A DNA stretch of 64,000 bases from Solen grandis (Eukaryota > Mollusca > Bivalvia > Adapedonta > Solenidae): contig CM037783.1 of the NCBI GenBank assembly GCA_021229015.1, forward strand, positions 7,573,324-7,637,323, read 5' to 3'. Positions 11,865 to 23,039 of the stretch are shown piece by piece. Position numbers and translations under genes: made by a program. Positions within the stretch are counted from its first letter, which is position 1; the number at the start of each line of letters is the position of its first letter. The notes under the pieces are model-generated. The model saw only the letters and a program-made list of their open reading frames with translations. It was not told where the DNA came from and ran no database searches.

Positions 11865-13449
11865 TTGTTTCATTTTAAAATGCAGATGTACTCTGGTGAG
11901 CGTCTATGGTCCTTGGGCCTCTTGTTTGAATTGACAAAGATTATGAGGCAAAAAGACGACAAAGAATTTGCATTATTGCTGAACAGACTGCGTGAAGGGA
12001 ACCAAACAGAAGCAGATCTTGAAGTTTTGAGGAACTGTTGTACTGACAGCTCAAAAGACAATCTAACCAAAATACCTCACATTTTCTGAAATAAGGCTGA
12101 TGCATGTAGTCACAATTCTGCTATCCTGTCTACACTACCACAGGCTGATACTGTTGTCATTAAGGCATTAGACTGTATATCTGGGGATTTGAATGCTTCT
12201 ATACAAGAAAGATATTAACAAAAGTGTCTTCAGATCCAAGCAAAACAATGGGTCTGAGCAAAAATCTTGTACTTGGGGTTGGAGTTCCATGTGACATCTG
12301 TTTGAATATTGATGTCAGTGATGGTCTAACCAATGGGGCTTCATGTGTAGTGAAAAAATTTGACTTTCGTGTTGTCAACTCTGAAAGATGTAGCATTGTC
12401 TGGGTACAATTTAATGACACTTCAATTGGCTGTTCATGGCGGCGTAAATACAAACATTTGTATAAACATGGAATTGATCCATTGTGGGTGCCTATCTTGG
12501 AAACAACAAGAACATTTCCTATAAGACACTACAAAACTTATCTTGTTGTTCGTCGTCAATTTCCTTTAGTAGTCTCGGCTGGGAAAACTATACACAAAGC
12601 ACAAGGCTCGACTATTAAAAATGCTGGTATGCACTTTGGAAATAGGGCTGTGTCTCATTTACATTATGTTGGTCTTAGTAGGGTGACATCACTTTCAGGC
12701 ATTAATATCTTGAAATTTAATGAGGAAAAAATTAGAACTTCCTTTGAGGTACATGAGGAAATGGAACGTCTTCGACATGAAAGCCGTTTGAAAGCACTCT
12801 TGCCTGACCTGAGTTCTTATGCGGAGGAAATGATTGTTTGCTTTCAAAACTGTCGATCTCTACCCCAGCATATAGATGACATACGACATGAGGACAATTT
12901 GTTAAATGCTCACTTGATTGGCTTTGTTGAAACACGTGTGTATGGCCCAGTTCATTGCTCAAAGATTTACAAATTAGATGGCTTCACTTTTCAATGTTCA
13001 ACCAAAAGCACTTCTGCACATGGAATAGCTGTGTACTCAAAGTTAAACTTAAAGCAGTTCTCTACCCACACTTTCTCAAATATTGAATGTGCTTTGGTTC
13101 AAAATGAAACAAATGTTGTGGTCTGTTTTGTATATTGCCCACCTGCAGAGGCAAATGTACAAATTACACATCCTTCATGAGACAATTGATGCAGATGATT
13201 TCTGAGGAGGAGACTTTTTTGATGCTGGGTGATTTCAATTTAGATTTTGCAGATAATTTGCATGTTGTTAAGCTACTGAAACAGACTTACAAAATGAAGC
13301 AACTCATTAAGTTACCAACTACAGATTATGGTTCTTGTTTAGACCATGTATATTCTCGCTGCTCTCTTGAACGCACACTGTCATGTGGTACTCTGGAATC
13401 CTACTGTTCTGATCACAAACCAACCTTCTTCATTTACAAGAAATCATAA
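11865..13449 (+). pseudogene. broken Helentron protein: Pif1-like helicase C-terminus plus endonuclease
   Basis: Three frame-shifted segments make up one protein. 11880-12085 reads LWSLGLLFELTKIMRQKDD and LNRLREGNQTEADLEVLRN, the middle of a Pif1-family helicase; an in-frame TGA follows. 12209-13180 carries Pif1 motifs near the end of the helicase (AGKTIHKAQGST and HYVGLSRVTSLSGINIL). It runs straight into an endonuclease/exonuclease/phosphatase domain (QNCRSL, then the acidic FVETR). After a second frameshift near 13140-13165 the domain continues in 13165-13449 with LMLGDFNLDF, LDHVYS and SDHKP, so the known catalytic positions are present. Helicase fused to an AP-type endonuclease is the signature of Helentrons (Helitron2). 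The Rep nuclease and the first helicase motifs are missing, so it is a dead 5'-truncated copy. Confidence 0.8.
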
Positions 13450-14309
13450 TAGAGAAAGAAGAAACACACTTCAGCTTGATTAATTGTTCTATATAAGACA
13501 AGGTTGCAAAATAACTAAACCACAACATTGGGATATACACAGGCACATCATTATCGAATGTGTATCTTTCAATGTATGCATTATTGGAGTGTTCTTTCTA
13601 AATGTAAAATGGCAGGACTTTATTTTCAAATTACAATTGCTTAAATGAATCTGATGTTAAGCCACACTTTGTCATCTGATGTTAAGTTTGAATTATCATA
13701 TTTAACACCCCTCGCGTAAAAACAAAAATAAGTATTCTCTTACAATATTATTTTCCTAAAAGACTGGTGGTTTGTGTCTCCCTTAGCAAAGTCAAAATCT
13801 TCAACAATATCTCCATTCTTGCTAGATGGCCACAAATGTGTTATGATTATTTATGTAAATGCACTTTCTCTCAATGCATTGTTTTTTTTTTTTAACTTGT
13901 GATAGTGCATATCCCTTCAAGATATACTTTCAGAACAAAAAAAAATCAGTTTCTCTAATTTACTTTCTCTGACGAACAAAAAAGGTTCAGTTTCTCTACT
14001 TTGACAATATTTCATGATTATCATTTGTTACAGCAGAAAGTTATAACTAAATGATCAAGCTTTGTTATGCTCCATTTTCTTTCAATGCATTGTTATTTGG
14101 TTGAATACAATATTTTTCTTATATTTCTTAAATATGCTTTCATATCATAGAACTATTAGATATTTGATTTCTTAATTTGACAGTCTTTCAAAAATATCAA
14201 TTTTAATAGAAAAAAGTACATGTAACATGCTTTATGTAAAAGGTTTGCATGAATATCTGTTTCCAGCATATGTAAATCAAAACTACTCAAAATGTTATAT
14301 TTCTTTCAG
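13450..14309. other. AT-rich spacer between the Helentron and the OB-fold gene
   Basis: No coding frame is supported. Two short related blocks (about 13830-13990 and 14075-14165) repeat phrases such as CTCnAATGCATTGTT. The last bases before 14310 form a T-rich tract ending in CAG, an apparent splice acceptor, so this is probably the end of a 5' UTR intron. Confidence 0.45.
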
Positions 14310-17300
14310 ATGTCTGCCATTACTATCACTGAGGCCAAACAAGGAAAGGCTGGACCATATTCAGGATCAGTAAAGGTCAAGGTTGTTGTATGCAATGGAC
14401 CAGAAACATATCAAAGTAATGGGGTTGACAAACAATCTCTGAAGGTTGGTCTAGCTGACCAGTCTGGGTCTGCAAAGGGAATCATTTATGATCCCCAGCA
14501 GTTCCCTAGGTGTAAGACTGGGGATGTGGTTGCGTTAAAGAACTTCATAGTACGAGCAGATAAGACTTTGGTTGCAACCAGGAATTCTAAGTCATTCAAG
14601 TCTGGAGGGATGAATGTTCCAGATATCCATGTGTCTTCAGCAGAAAGGTTGGTGAACCCCCCACCAGCACCATTCATAAACCTGGAACAAACCAAGGCTT
14701 CCCCAGTGAAAACAGTTGTGTCTGTCAGGGGGCAGATAGTACAGGTATGTGTGCAAATATTTTTACTTGATACACCATTGAACATCAGTTCTGGTCAAAT
14801 TGTCAGAACTTCTCTCCTGAAGTTTTGAATTTAAACCATACATGTATGTCTTAACATCATATGAAGGGTTTGTTCCATCTTTTAATACTGACACATTTTT
14901 CATTTCCTTAAAGGCCCATTATATCTCTTTAATTTTCATAATAAAACATTGACATATCACATGTAGACTAAAATAAATGGATGGATGTCAAAATACTCCC
15001 ATTGTTTACATTTTTCATTTGCAAGTATTCAGAAGTAAACAGAAATAATTTGAATTTGAAAATTGTCATTGAATCACAATTTGTTTATTTTCTACGTCAT
15101 CAATTTATGCACTTGTGATATGTTAAAAGAGACACAAGAAAGGTTAATGGAAAGGTCAGAAAATTGACAAAGATATATGGAATATGCAAATTAGTTACTT
15201 ATTGTAAACAATTGGATGATTTGAAGTAAAAGATTATCTCTTATTTCTAAATTATTTTTTGTCCAAAGAATATATGCTGCTTTTTCAAAGAAAAATGGGC
15301 CTTTAATTGATAGTTTTCATTCTAGTCTTTGTCCAGTTTACCTTGATTTTTCATTTGCACATTACCAAAAATCTAACTGCAGGAGGATCAAGAAAGAGAA
15401 GTGATGTGTTCCCAGACACCAACTTGCGTAAAAGACATCTATATAGGTGACTCAAAGACCCGGATAAAGTTGACCTTGTGGCGTGACCTGTGTGACATGC
15501 CCCACCGCCCAGGAGATTTTATTGAGGTCACAGATGCCCTCACCCAAATCTATAAAGGGGAGTTATCTCTTTCTATGACACCAATGAGCAAAGTACAGGT
15601 AAGATAGACTACCAAACCTTTTATCCCCCAATGTCTTTATGTACCACTTTCCTGTTTGCCCCATACCTTCTAAACCTGAAGGAAAGTCTTCAGTTTGAAC
15701 CATTGCTTTTACATGGGCCTAATGGTTTAAGTTTGGAATTAGTATTTGTAGATATCTCAAAATGAAATTATAGCTGTATTCTTCACTCTTACTGCAATTC
15801 TGGGATGGGGGTTAAGCTATATTTTAGACTACCTTTAGGCTCATCAAATAAAATGGCATCATAATGACACATTTTGTGGGTCTTTATGAAAACTAACACA
15901 AAAATTCAATTTTTAATTCATAGATATGATTCATGTTTCCCCAAAAGAAAACTGTGAATTACCATTTATTATAACACCATTACTTTAAGTTGCTATACTA
16001 CCCAAAATCATTGCAACAAATGCAAAAAATAATGTAAAAATATGAAAATTCAATATTTCTTTTGACGATATGCAAAATATTACCTCTGTAGGTCAAACGA
16101 TTAGCCTGATTGATGTCGATAGAATAACCAATGTATTAAATGACTGTAGGAAATTAATTCTCCTACCCCTTCATGAAGATTTCCAGAAATGATTAAGCTC
16201 AGTCACACTTGTAGGTCCTGCATATTCATAAGTATATGTAACCATACAGTTGTCTTGCAAATGTCCTCATGTCAACCCGTGCACGATAACACGATTCCCT
16301 GTGAAAATTGAGATGTTTGTTTATACTAAAAGTATATAAACCACCTAAGCCACAACAGTTCTTTAGAGAAAATGAATTTATGTATTCTCTAGTTGCATAA
16401 CATATGTTTTTCATATGAGAAATATTTCATTTACTCCCAGATGAAGTGGTGCGTGCACTTCTATTTTTAGATGGCTTGTATTTATGTTATATATATATAT
16501 TATATAAATTAGACAGTTTCCGGAAAATGGTTGAAACAGCCAAATTGGTGGCCGTGGAATTCCGTACTTGTTGATACGATTACGGTATTGTAGATAATCT
16601 GTAGGCAATATAAGGGATCAGATAAGTTTTTATGAACATTTTCTTTACCCAAGGTCCATCATAGATGACAAATGTCCATGATTTGTTACAAACTGAAAGT
16701 TTCTAAATATTCTAGCTAAATTGGCGTATCCGTAGCATTGCATCTTTAAGATATTCTTGCCTTACATAACTAACAATTTATTATAGCATCCTTAGTAATG
16801 ATTATTAAGGTTATATATTGCTTGGTTTCCTTAAGAAAATCTTCAGATAAGACTATTTCATTGAAAATGTAAGTTACATGTAAACAAAACATTACTTAAT
16901 TGATGTCACTCTTATAGTTTGACATGACAACTTCGTTATATAATGCATGGGATCAGTTTGTTAAACAGGTATGAAGAAAACTAATTTCGCACAGCTGTGT
17001 TTAAATATAAGTCCAATTAATTTTAAAAAAAAAATTTTAATAAAATTATTTCTTTTGCCGAAATATTTAATATTTCTTTTGCCAAAATACTAAAGCTATA
17101 ATTAAAGACATGCTTACTTCTTTTAAAAGAAAAAGATGCTTTTAAGTATGTTAGTGTAATAAATAATATATCTTCTATTTCATTTAAGGCTTCAGAGGCA
17201 CCTCTCGAACAGAAACTGATAACTGTTGAAGGTATCGGAGGAACGGCAGAGGAGATGGAACTGCTCCTTGATGATGGTGAAACAGTCACCATTCAGGCAC

Positions 17301-17416
17301 AACTCCTTCAAGAGATCTTTCCTGATGATCCAGAAAAAGAGATTGCTGAAAATGCCCCTGTGAAGTTAAAGATCCTTCAACGAGGAGCCACAGTGGAAAA
17401 TGTTGTGAGGGTTTAA
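14310..17416 (+). CDS. OB-fold, RPA-like single-stranded DNA binding protein (three exons, 292 residues)
   Basis: The coding exons are 14310-14744, 15383-15598 and 17189-17416. All junctions are GT-AG and phase 0, giving 145+72+75 residues and a TAA stop. The ATG directly follows a pyrimidine-rich acceptor (TTTCTTTCAG), so an upstream non-coding exon is likely. Residues about 10-105 look like one OB fold (KVKVVVCNGPE, LKVGLADQSGSAKGIIYD, GDVVALKNF). Residues 130-215 look like a second (VVSVRGQIVQ, DIYIGDSKTRIKLTLWRDL, PGDFIEVTDA), close to the pattern of RPA70 DNA-binding domains. The acidic C-terminal exon may be part of a third. No zinc ribbon is seen and it is much shorter than RPA70. It probably binds single-stranded nucleic acid. 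It begins 860 bases after a Helentron end on the same strand; some Helitrons carry RPA-like genes, so a transposon origin is possible, though intact introns favour a host gene. Confidence 0.8.
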
Positions 17417-17754
17417 GAAGATTTTCTGTTAGGCTCCATTAATGCACATGATAAGTGACATGAATATTTCTTAATATTCTCTACATAATATATAGTTTGT
17501 TGTTAGAAATTGTTGTTTTGTTTGTTATTAGAAACTGTTGTTCCATGATACAAGGCCAATATCCACTTGGTCGCCAAAAACATTTTTAAAACCTGGTTTT
17601 CATACTTGCAGATGTCAAGGAATCTTTCAGAAATAACCCTGTATAAATGATAAGCATAAATTCATTCCCTTTGATCATATTTATCTTTATTTTCCTGTTG
17701 TAGCTGTATGTTTTACCTTAAAACACATCACTTCATATTCTTTGATGTTTTCTT

Positions 17755-19100
17755 TTAAGTTTTGCATGCAATAGAAAATTTGGTTGAAGTTTTGCATGCA
17801 ACCTACTATCAAGCTTATATCTCAATAACCATTTATAGTCTTGAATAGGTTAAGGGGCATTATACAAACAAGGTAGATAACTCTTAGACTGAATTTAATA
17901 TAAAGTATGGCCCTTATTTAACTTAGAAAAAATTGGTTAAAGTTTTGCAGGCTGTTTCTTTAATGCTTATATCTCAGGGTTTTTGAAACTTCTAGATAAC
18001 TCTTAGTAGAATATTTAAAAGTTATGGAATTTAACCTATGAGTTTGGTTAAAGGTTTGCATGCAAGGTACTTTCATGCTTATATCACAGTAACTAGGCAT
18101 TGGATTGGATCGAAACTTCATTAATATGTTCAGTGGTATCATACTATAGAGATAGATTAAAATGCAGATTATGGCCACTTTATATGCCCCCACCAAAAAT
18201 GGTCCTTTGTCCGTCCGTCCCTCCGTATGTATGTACTTTTATCCCGAAACTTTGTGACACACCTAACTCCGAAAGTATTTGTACTACAGGCTTGATACTT
18301 CATGGATTTATTATTCAGGAAATGAACTTGTGCACCTGGGTATTTTCACTGAAACACCATTAAATTTGATTGAGTTATAGGCTTTTGTTTTTGAAATATA
18401 TGGAATTTATGCTTGTGACACATGTAACTCTGAAATTATTTGTACTACAGACTTAATACTTCATGGATATATTATTCAGCACATGATCTTGCACACCTAG
18501 GTATTTTCATTGAACCCCCGTTGAAGTTGACAGAGTTATGGACCTTTTGTTTTTGAAAAATATGGACTTTTATGCTTGCGACGCATGTAACTTTAGAAGT
18601 ATTTGTAATACAGACTTTAAACTTAATGGATATATTACTCAGGACATGACTTGTGCTCCTGGGTGTTGGCCTTTGTTTTGGAACATATGACAGGTGGAGG
18701 CATCTGTGTTCTCTGGACACATTTCTAGTTGTCTTTGACTTTTTGGTTAAAATTTTGCATGCAATAGAAAATTTGGTTTAAGTTTTGCATGCAAGCTGCT
18801 GTCTAGCTTATATCTCAGAAAACAATTATGGTTAAAGACTTGAAAGTTTAAAAAGGTGTTCAGGAGCATTGATCAGAAAACCAAGGAGGATAATCTTGTC
18901 TAAATTTAATAAAAAAAAGTATGTCACTGACAGTGACTCACTGTTCTTATTTAGATATTGTGGTTATTTTTGTATGCACAATGTTATGATGCTTATGTCT
19001 CAGTAAATTAATTGGCATGGGATTGGTTTTAGCCTTCATAAACATATTCAAGAGTATCAGACAATCAAAGTAAAACATTTTTGACTATTTTTATATACAG
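17755..19100. repeat. diverged tandem repeat family, GTTTTGCATGCAA type
   Basis: The phrase AAGTTTTGCATGCAA followed by CTTATATCTCAG recurs at about 17757, 17787, 17939, 18050, 18752 and 18783 at irregular spacing. The block is split by the element at 18185-18690. No coding frame is supported. Confidence 0.55.
18185..18690. repeat. pearl-like insertion, (CCGT)n plus three units of about 162 bp
   Basis: A (CCGT)n run at about 18204-18222 is followed by three copies of one unit. The phrase GTGACACAnnTAAC starts near 18254, 18415 and, as GCGACGC, 18578, so the spacing is 161 and 163 bases. The microsatellite beside a core of about 160 bp is the pearl arrangement of bivalves. It interrupts the GTTTTGCATGCAA repeat. 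Confidence 0.6.
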
Positions 19101-19268
19101 GGTATGTGAAGGGCAAGAATTAAAATAAATTTCATTTGATTTACCAACAAACGTGTCGAATAGTCGAACCAGCTCTTTGAATTAATAATTGCTCCATTCC
19201 ATTTCTAGTGTACATCATGTTGATATACATAATTCTGTATGTTTTTAGCTCTGGTTTTATGTATGTTC

Positions 19269-20035
19269 TTAGCTCACCAAAGCACAATGTGCTCAAGGTC
19301 AGATATTAGGATCACCCATCATCATTCTGTCTGTTGTCAACAATCTCCTTTAAATGACATCTCCTCTGAAACTGCTGAGTAGAAATTGATGAAACTTGGC
19401 ATGGATCATCCATGGGTGAACCTCCACAAAAGTTGCTAAAATAAATTTGATCCATGCAGAAATTTGGTTGTCATGGCAACCATCAGAATTTTGCTACAGA
19501 ATCTTCTCCTCTGAAACCAATGTTTAGAATTTAAACTTCCTTTGACACAAATGGTCATCTCACAATGTTCTACCATAATTACAGAAATGAAGTTGATCCT
19601 TTGAAAAATGGGCCCCTAGGGGGTTGCCTAATTTTCTTTTATACATTATACAGAAAACTTCAAAAATTCTTTTTCTATGAAGCCAATGGTCAGAATTTAA
19701 TTACATTTAGCACACATGGTCACTTAATGTGTTTATACCATAATTGCTAAAATAAAGTTGATCCCTTAAACAATGAGGCCCCTAGGGGGTCAGCTAGTTT
19801 CATTATTCATTCTTGTTTTGTACCAATAATTACATTTAGGTTTTATACCATAATTGCGTAAGCATTTCGATCCCTTGAAAATTAAGGCCTCCAGATGATT
19901 GACTAAATGAAGAATTTTTTTGTATCTGAAACTTGAATCTGGTTATTGCTAGAAAAAACCAGGTAAAATCAATGACTTGAATAATTTTAAATAAGCTGAT
20001 ATACTCTGATAACCTAAGGCTATATGGCCCTCTTA
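19269..20035. mobile_element. pearl-like element, shared-end family
   Basis: It begins TTAGCTCACC with GCACAATGTGCTCA just inside, and ends CTATATGGCCCTCTT. Both ends recur at 21471-23032, and in reverse at 41563-42920 and 50474-51695. The core holds about two diverged units near 178 bp, each with ACCATAATT and GCCCCTAGGGGG (compare 19572-19625 with 19736-19790). It has no coding capacity. Confidence 0.6.
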
Positions 20036-20187
20036 TTTTACAGCTTGAACATGAGAAAACTTATCACCTTCCATAATCAAAATTAAACAACAGATGATAT
20101 TGTTTATTTAAAAAAAATATTTTTACATTTAAAATTAAAGTCTGAATAACTATGCTGCTATATCACTTCATTAATGGCATTCTTGTT

Positions 20188-21026
20188 ATATCCCCACCAC
20201 ACTGTGGTGGGGGCTATATAGGAATCACCTTGTACATCCATCTGTCCATCCGTCCGTCCGTCCTTATTTCTGCGAAATCGGGACAAATTGATTTTCCTTA
20301 ATAACCCTTAAACTGCTTAATAGACTGATATGAAATCTTCCATAGTTATTCCTTGTAAAGTTCTCTGGCAGTTTATAAAAAAGAATTGCATTATATGGAG
20401 AAGTATGGTTACCATGGAAGCCAAATGGCCTCCATTGCACCCATTTTTCTTCAAAACCACAATGTGCCTTACAACTTCTGCATCTCTTCATTGATTGATT
20501 TCAAATGATACATGTGAAATTTCACAAGAGTTGTCTCAAGGATTACAGAGTTATTGCCCCTGATTGGATTAATTTTACATTTTACATGTTTATATTAGCT
20601 ATATAGGCTAGACATTTCAGTGAAATGTTGCAGCAAAATGGCTTTCATTGCACACATTTTTCTTTAAAACCAAATAAATCCAGTTACAAAAAAGACACAT
20701 GTCAGTCTCACAGTATCCCATTTCCTCAGCAATGCTTATCCTTCATGTAAACAGTGTTTAACTAAATATTGGGAATCCTTTAGAATCTTCAAATCAAGGT
20801 TTTCACTGTTAGCAGTATTACCTGAACAAAGACTACTGACCCTGATCAGATAGCTCTTATAGGAGTCCTCTGATATGGCTCTGAATTGCTTGCATCATTC
20901 ACCAAAATCTGTACTGTAACTGGATAAGGGTGTTTGCCAGAGATATCCCTAATGTTACTTAAAATGAACAAAAAACCTCACAATCATTTTCCTTTCTCTG
21001 AACTAAAAGCTACCTGGTGGGGATAT
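20188..21026. mobile_element. MITE-like element with 12-bp terminal inverted repeats
   Basis: ATATCCCCACCA (20188-20199) is exactly complementary to 21015-21026. Next to the left end is a short palindrome (CCACCACACTGTGGTGGG), and 20243-20262 holds a (CCGT)n run. A diverged duplication of the phrase CAAATGGCCTCCATTGCACnCATTTTTCTT is seen at about 20422 and 20640. No open frame of note. The (CCGT)n next to one end links it in design to the pearl-like elements. Confidence 0.65.
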
Positions 21027-21470
21027 CAGTCACATTCAGTGATATCTAAAGTTATATTGGGGAGGCCTTTTTTTTTTTTTTTTTTTTTTTAGTAGAGTTG
21101 TCTGCCTCGCACATTTTGTCCAGACAATAACTTCTCTTCTTGTGCTGTTGAAGTGAAATTTAATTTACCGAAAGAACTTGATGAGAGGAAGTGTCATGCA
21201 CAAGGGACCATAACTCTGTCCTCAGTATTTTTGGAGTGATTTTCCTATTTCCAGTGTTTTTGTCAGGAAAATATTTTCTCTTCTACTTATACTTCTTCTT
21301 CATGTGTACATAATGTCGAGATTTTTTTGTACATGATTTCATATTGTCTTGATTTTTATTTTTAAAATGAGGATCTCAGTTGTAATTGCAGCCTTAACAT
21401 GCTACTTTGTCATTTCAAATAATTTCTTCTGATGTTTCGATTTCTCCATTACATTCTTCTGTAAATCATT

Positions 21471-23032
21471 TTTTAGCTCACCTACGGTTTGATGAATGTC
21501 TGTCCATCCATCATCCATCCGTCAGTCATCCACAATTAGTTTGTTTGCACTCTAACATCTTTTTATGTTCACCGAAGGTGACGCATATAGTCGCCGCTTC
21601 ATCCGTCCATCCGTCCTTCCGTCCGTCCGTGCGTCCGTCCGTCCGTCACACTTAACTTGTCCGGACTATTTCTCAGGAACTAACGGCTTGCATTCAACGA
21701 AACTTTATGGGAAGCTTTATTACCAAGAGGAGATGCGCATATCATCAGCATGACCCGGTTCCTAAATTTTTCAAAGGGTTATGGCCCATTGACTTTTCGG
21801 CCTATAGTACAAATTGCATGATTCTTGTCCAGGCTATTTCTCAGGAACTAATGGCTTGAATTCAACGACACTTTATGGGAAGCTTTATTACCAAGAGGAA
21901 ATGTGCATATCGTCAGCATGACCCGGTTCCTAAATTTTTCAAAGAGTTGTGGCCCTTTGACTTTTCGGCCTATAGTACATATTGCATGATTCTGTCCGGG
22001 ATATTTCTCAAGAACTAATGGCTTGAATTCAACGAAACTTTATGTGAAGCTTTATTACCAAGAGTAGATACACATATCGTCGGCGTGACCTGGTTCCTCA
22101 ATTTTTCAAGAGTTATGGCCCCTTGACTTTTCGGCCTATAGTTCATGTTGCATGATTTGCCGGGTATTTCTCAGGAAATAAAGCTTAATTCAACAAAACT
22201 TTATGGGAAGCTTAATTACCAAGAGTAGATACGCATATCGTTGACGTGACCTGGTTCCTCAATTTTTCACAGAGTTATGGCCCCTTGATTTTTCGGCCTA
22301 TAGTACATATTGCATGAATCTTGTCTGGGCTATTTCTCAGAAAATACTGGCTTGAATTCAACAAAACTTTATGTGAAGCTTTATTACAAAGAGGAGATGC
22401 GCATATCTTCGGCTTGACCCAGTTCCTACATCCTCCCACCCATTGACCAAGGTCTTGTTTGTAACAATGACGTTCTTCGGGGAGCATCTGTCAGTTCTTC
22501 TGACTTTCTTGTATTTCTTAGCAATCATCTTTAAACTTTATGAAAATGTTAATACACTTATCTCTAGGACAAGTTTGATTATGACTGATATTGGCCATTT
22601 AGGTGAGGAGTTACGGTAAGCCTCTTTTGATATTAAAAAATACCAGATTTCGCTTTGTTTACATTCTAGCATCTTCACTTCTTAAGCAATCATTTCCAAG
22701 ACTTACAATAATGTTAATAGGTTAATCTCTTGGTCAGATTTGATTTTGGTTGATATTGGATAAATAGGTCAGGAGTTATGGCCCTAAGTGCATTATTTCA
22801 CTGTTTACACTCTAGCATCTTTATTTCCTGAGCAATTATTTTGAAGTTTCATGACAATGTTTATAGCTATTATTTGACTTCAAATTTTGACACAGGTACT
22901 CTTTGTTTGTGGAATTTAAATGATCCCATGGATTATCTATTCAGTAATTTTTGCTTTAATATATAACTTATACAGGCAATGAAGGCAGTTTTTCTTAGGT
23001 GAGTGTATTCACGGCCACCTTGGCCCTCTTGT
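21471..23032. mobile_element. composite pearl-like element with two tandem cores
   Basis: The outer ends match the family at 19269-20035 (TTTAGCTCACC on the left, GGCCACCTTGGCCCTCTTGT on the right). Nested inside, from about 21564, is a second unit opening GTTCACCGAAGGTGAC. It has a long (CCGT)n tract at 21601-21649, then five copies of a unit of about 165 bp starting near 21659, 21827, 21994, 22158 and 22322, each with CTATTTCTCAGGAA and GAAGCTTTATTACCAAGAG. After 22490 a different core of about 150-165 bp appears in three diverged copies (phrase TTAAGCAATCATTT). It looks like one element inserted into another. No coding capacity. Confidence 0.65.
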
Positions 23033-23039
23033 GATAAGT

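Noticed and set aside
13135..13449. Separate small nuclease gene
   Set aside because: It continues the endonuclease domain of the preceding frame after a one-base shift, so it is part of the broken Helentron protein.
18190..21650. (CCGT)n runs as CRISPR-like or simple microsatellites only
   Set aside because: They lie at a fixed position beside tandem cores within bounded elements, so they are element parts. There are no spacers.
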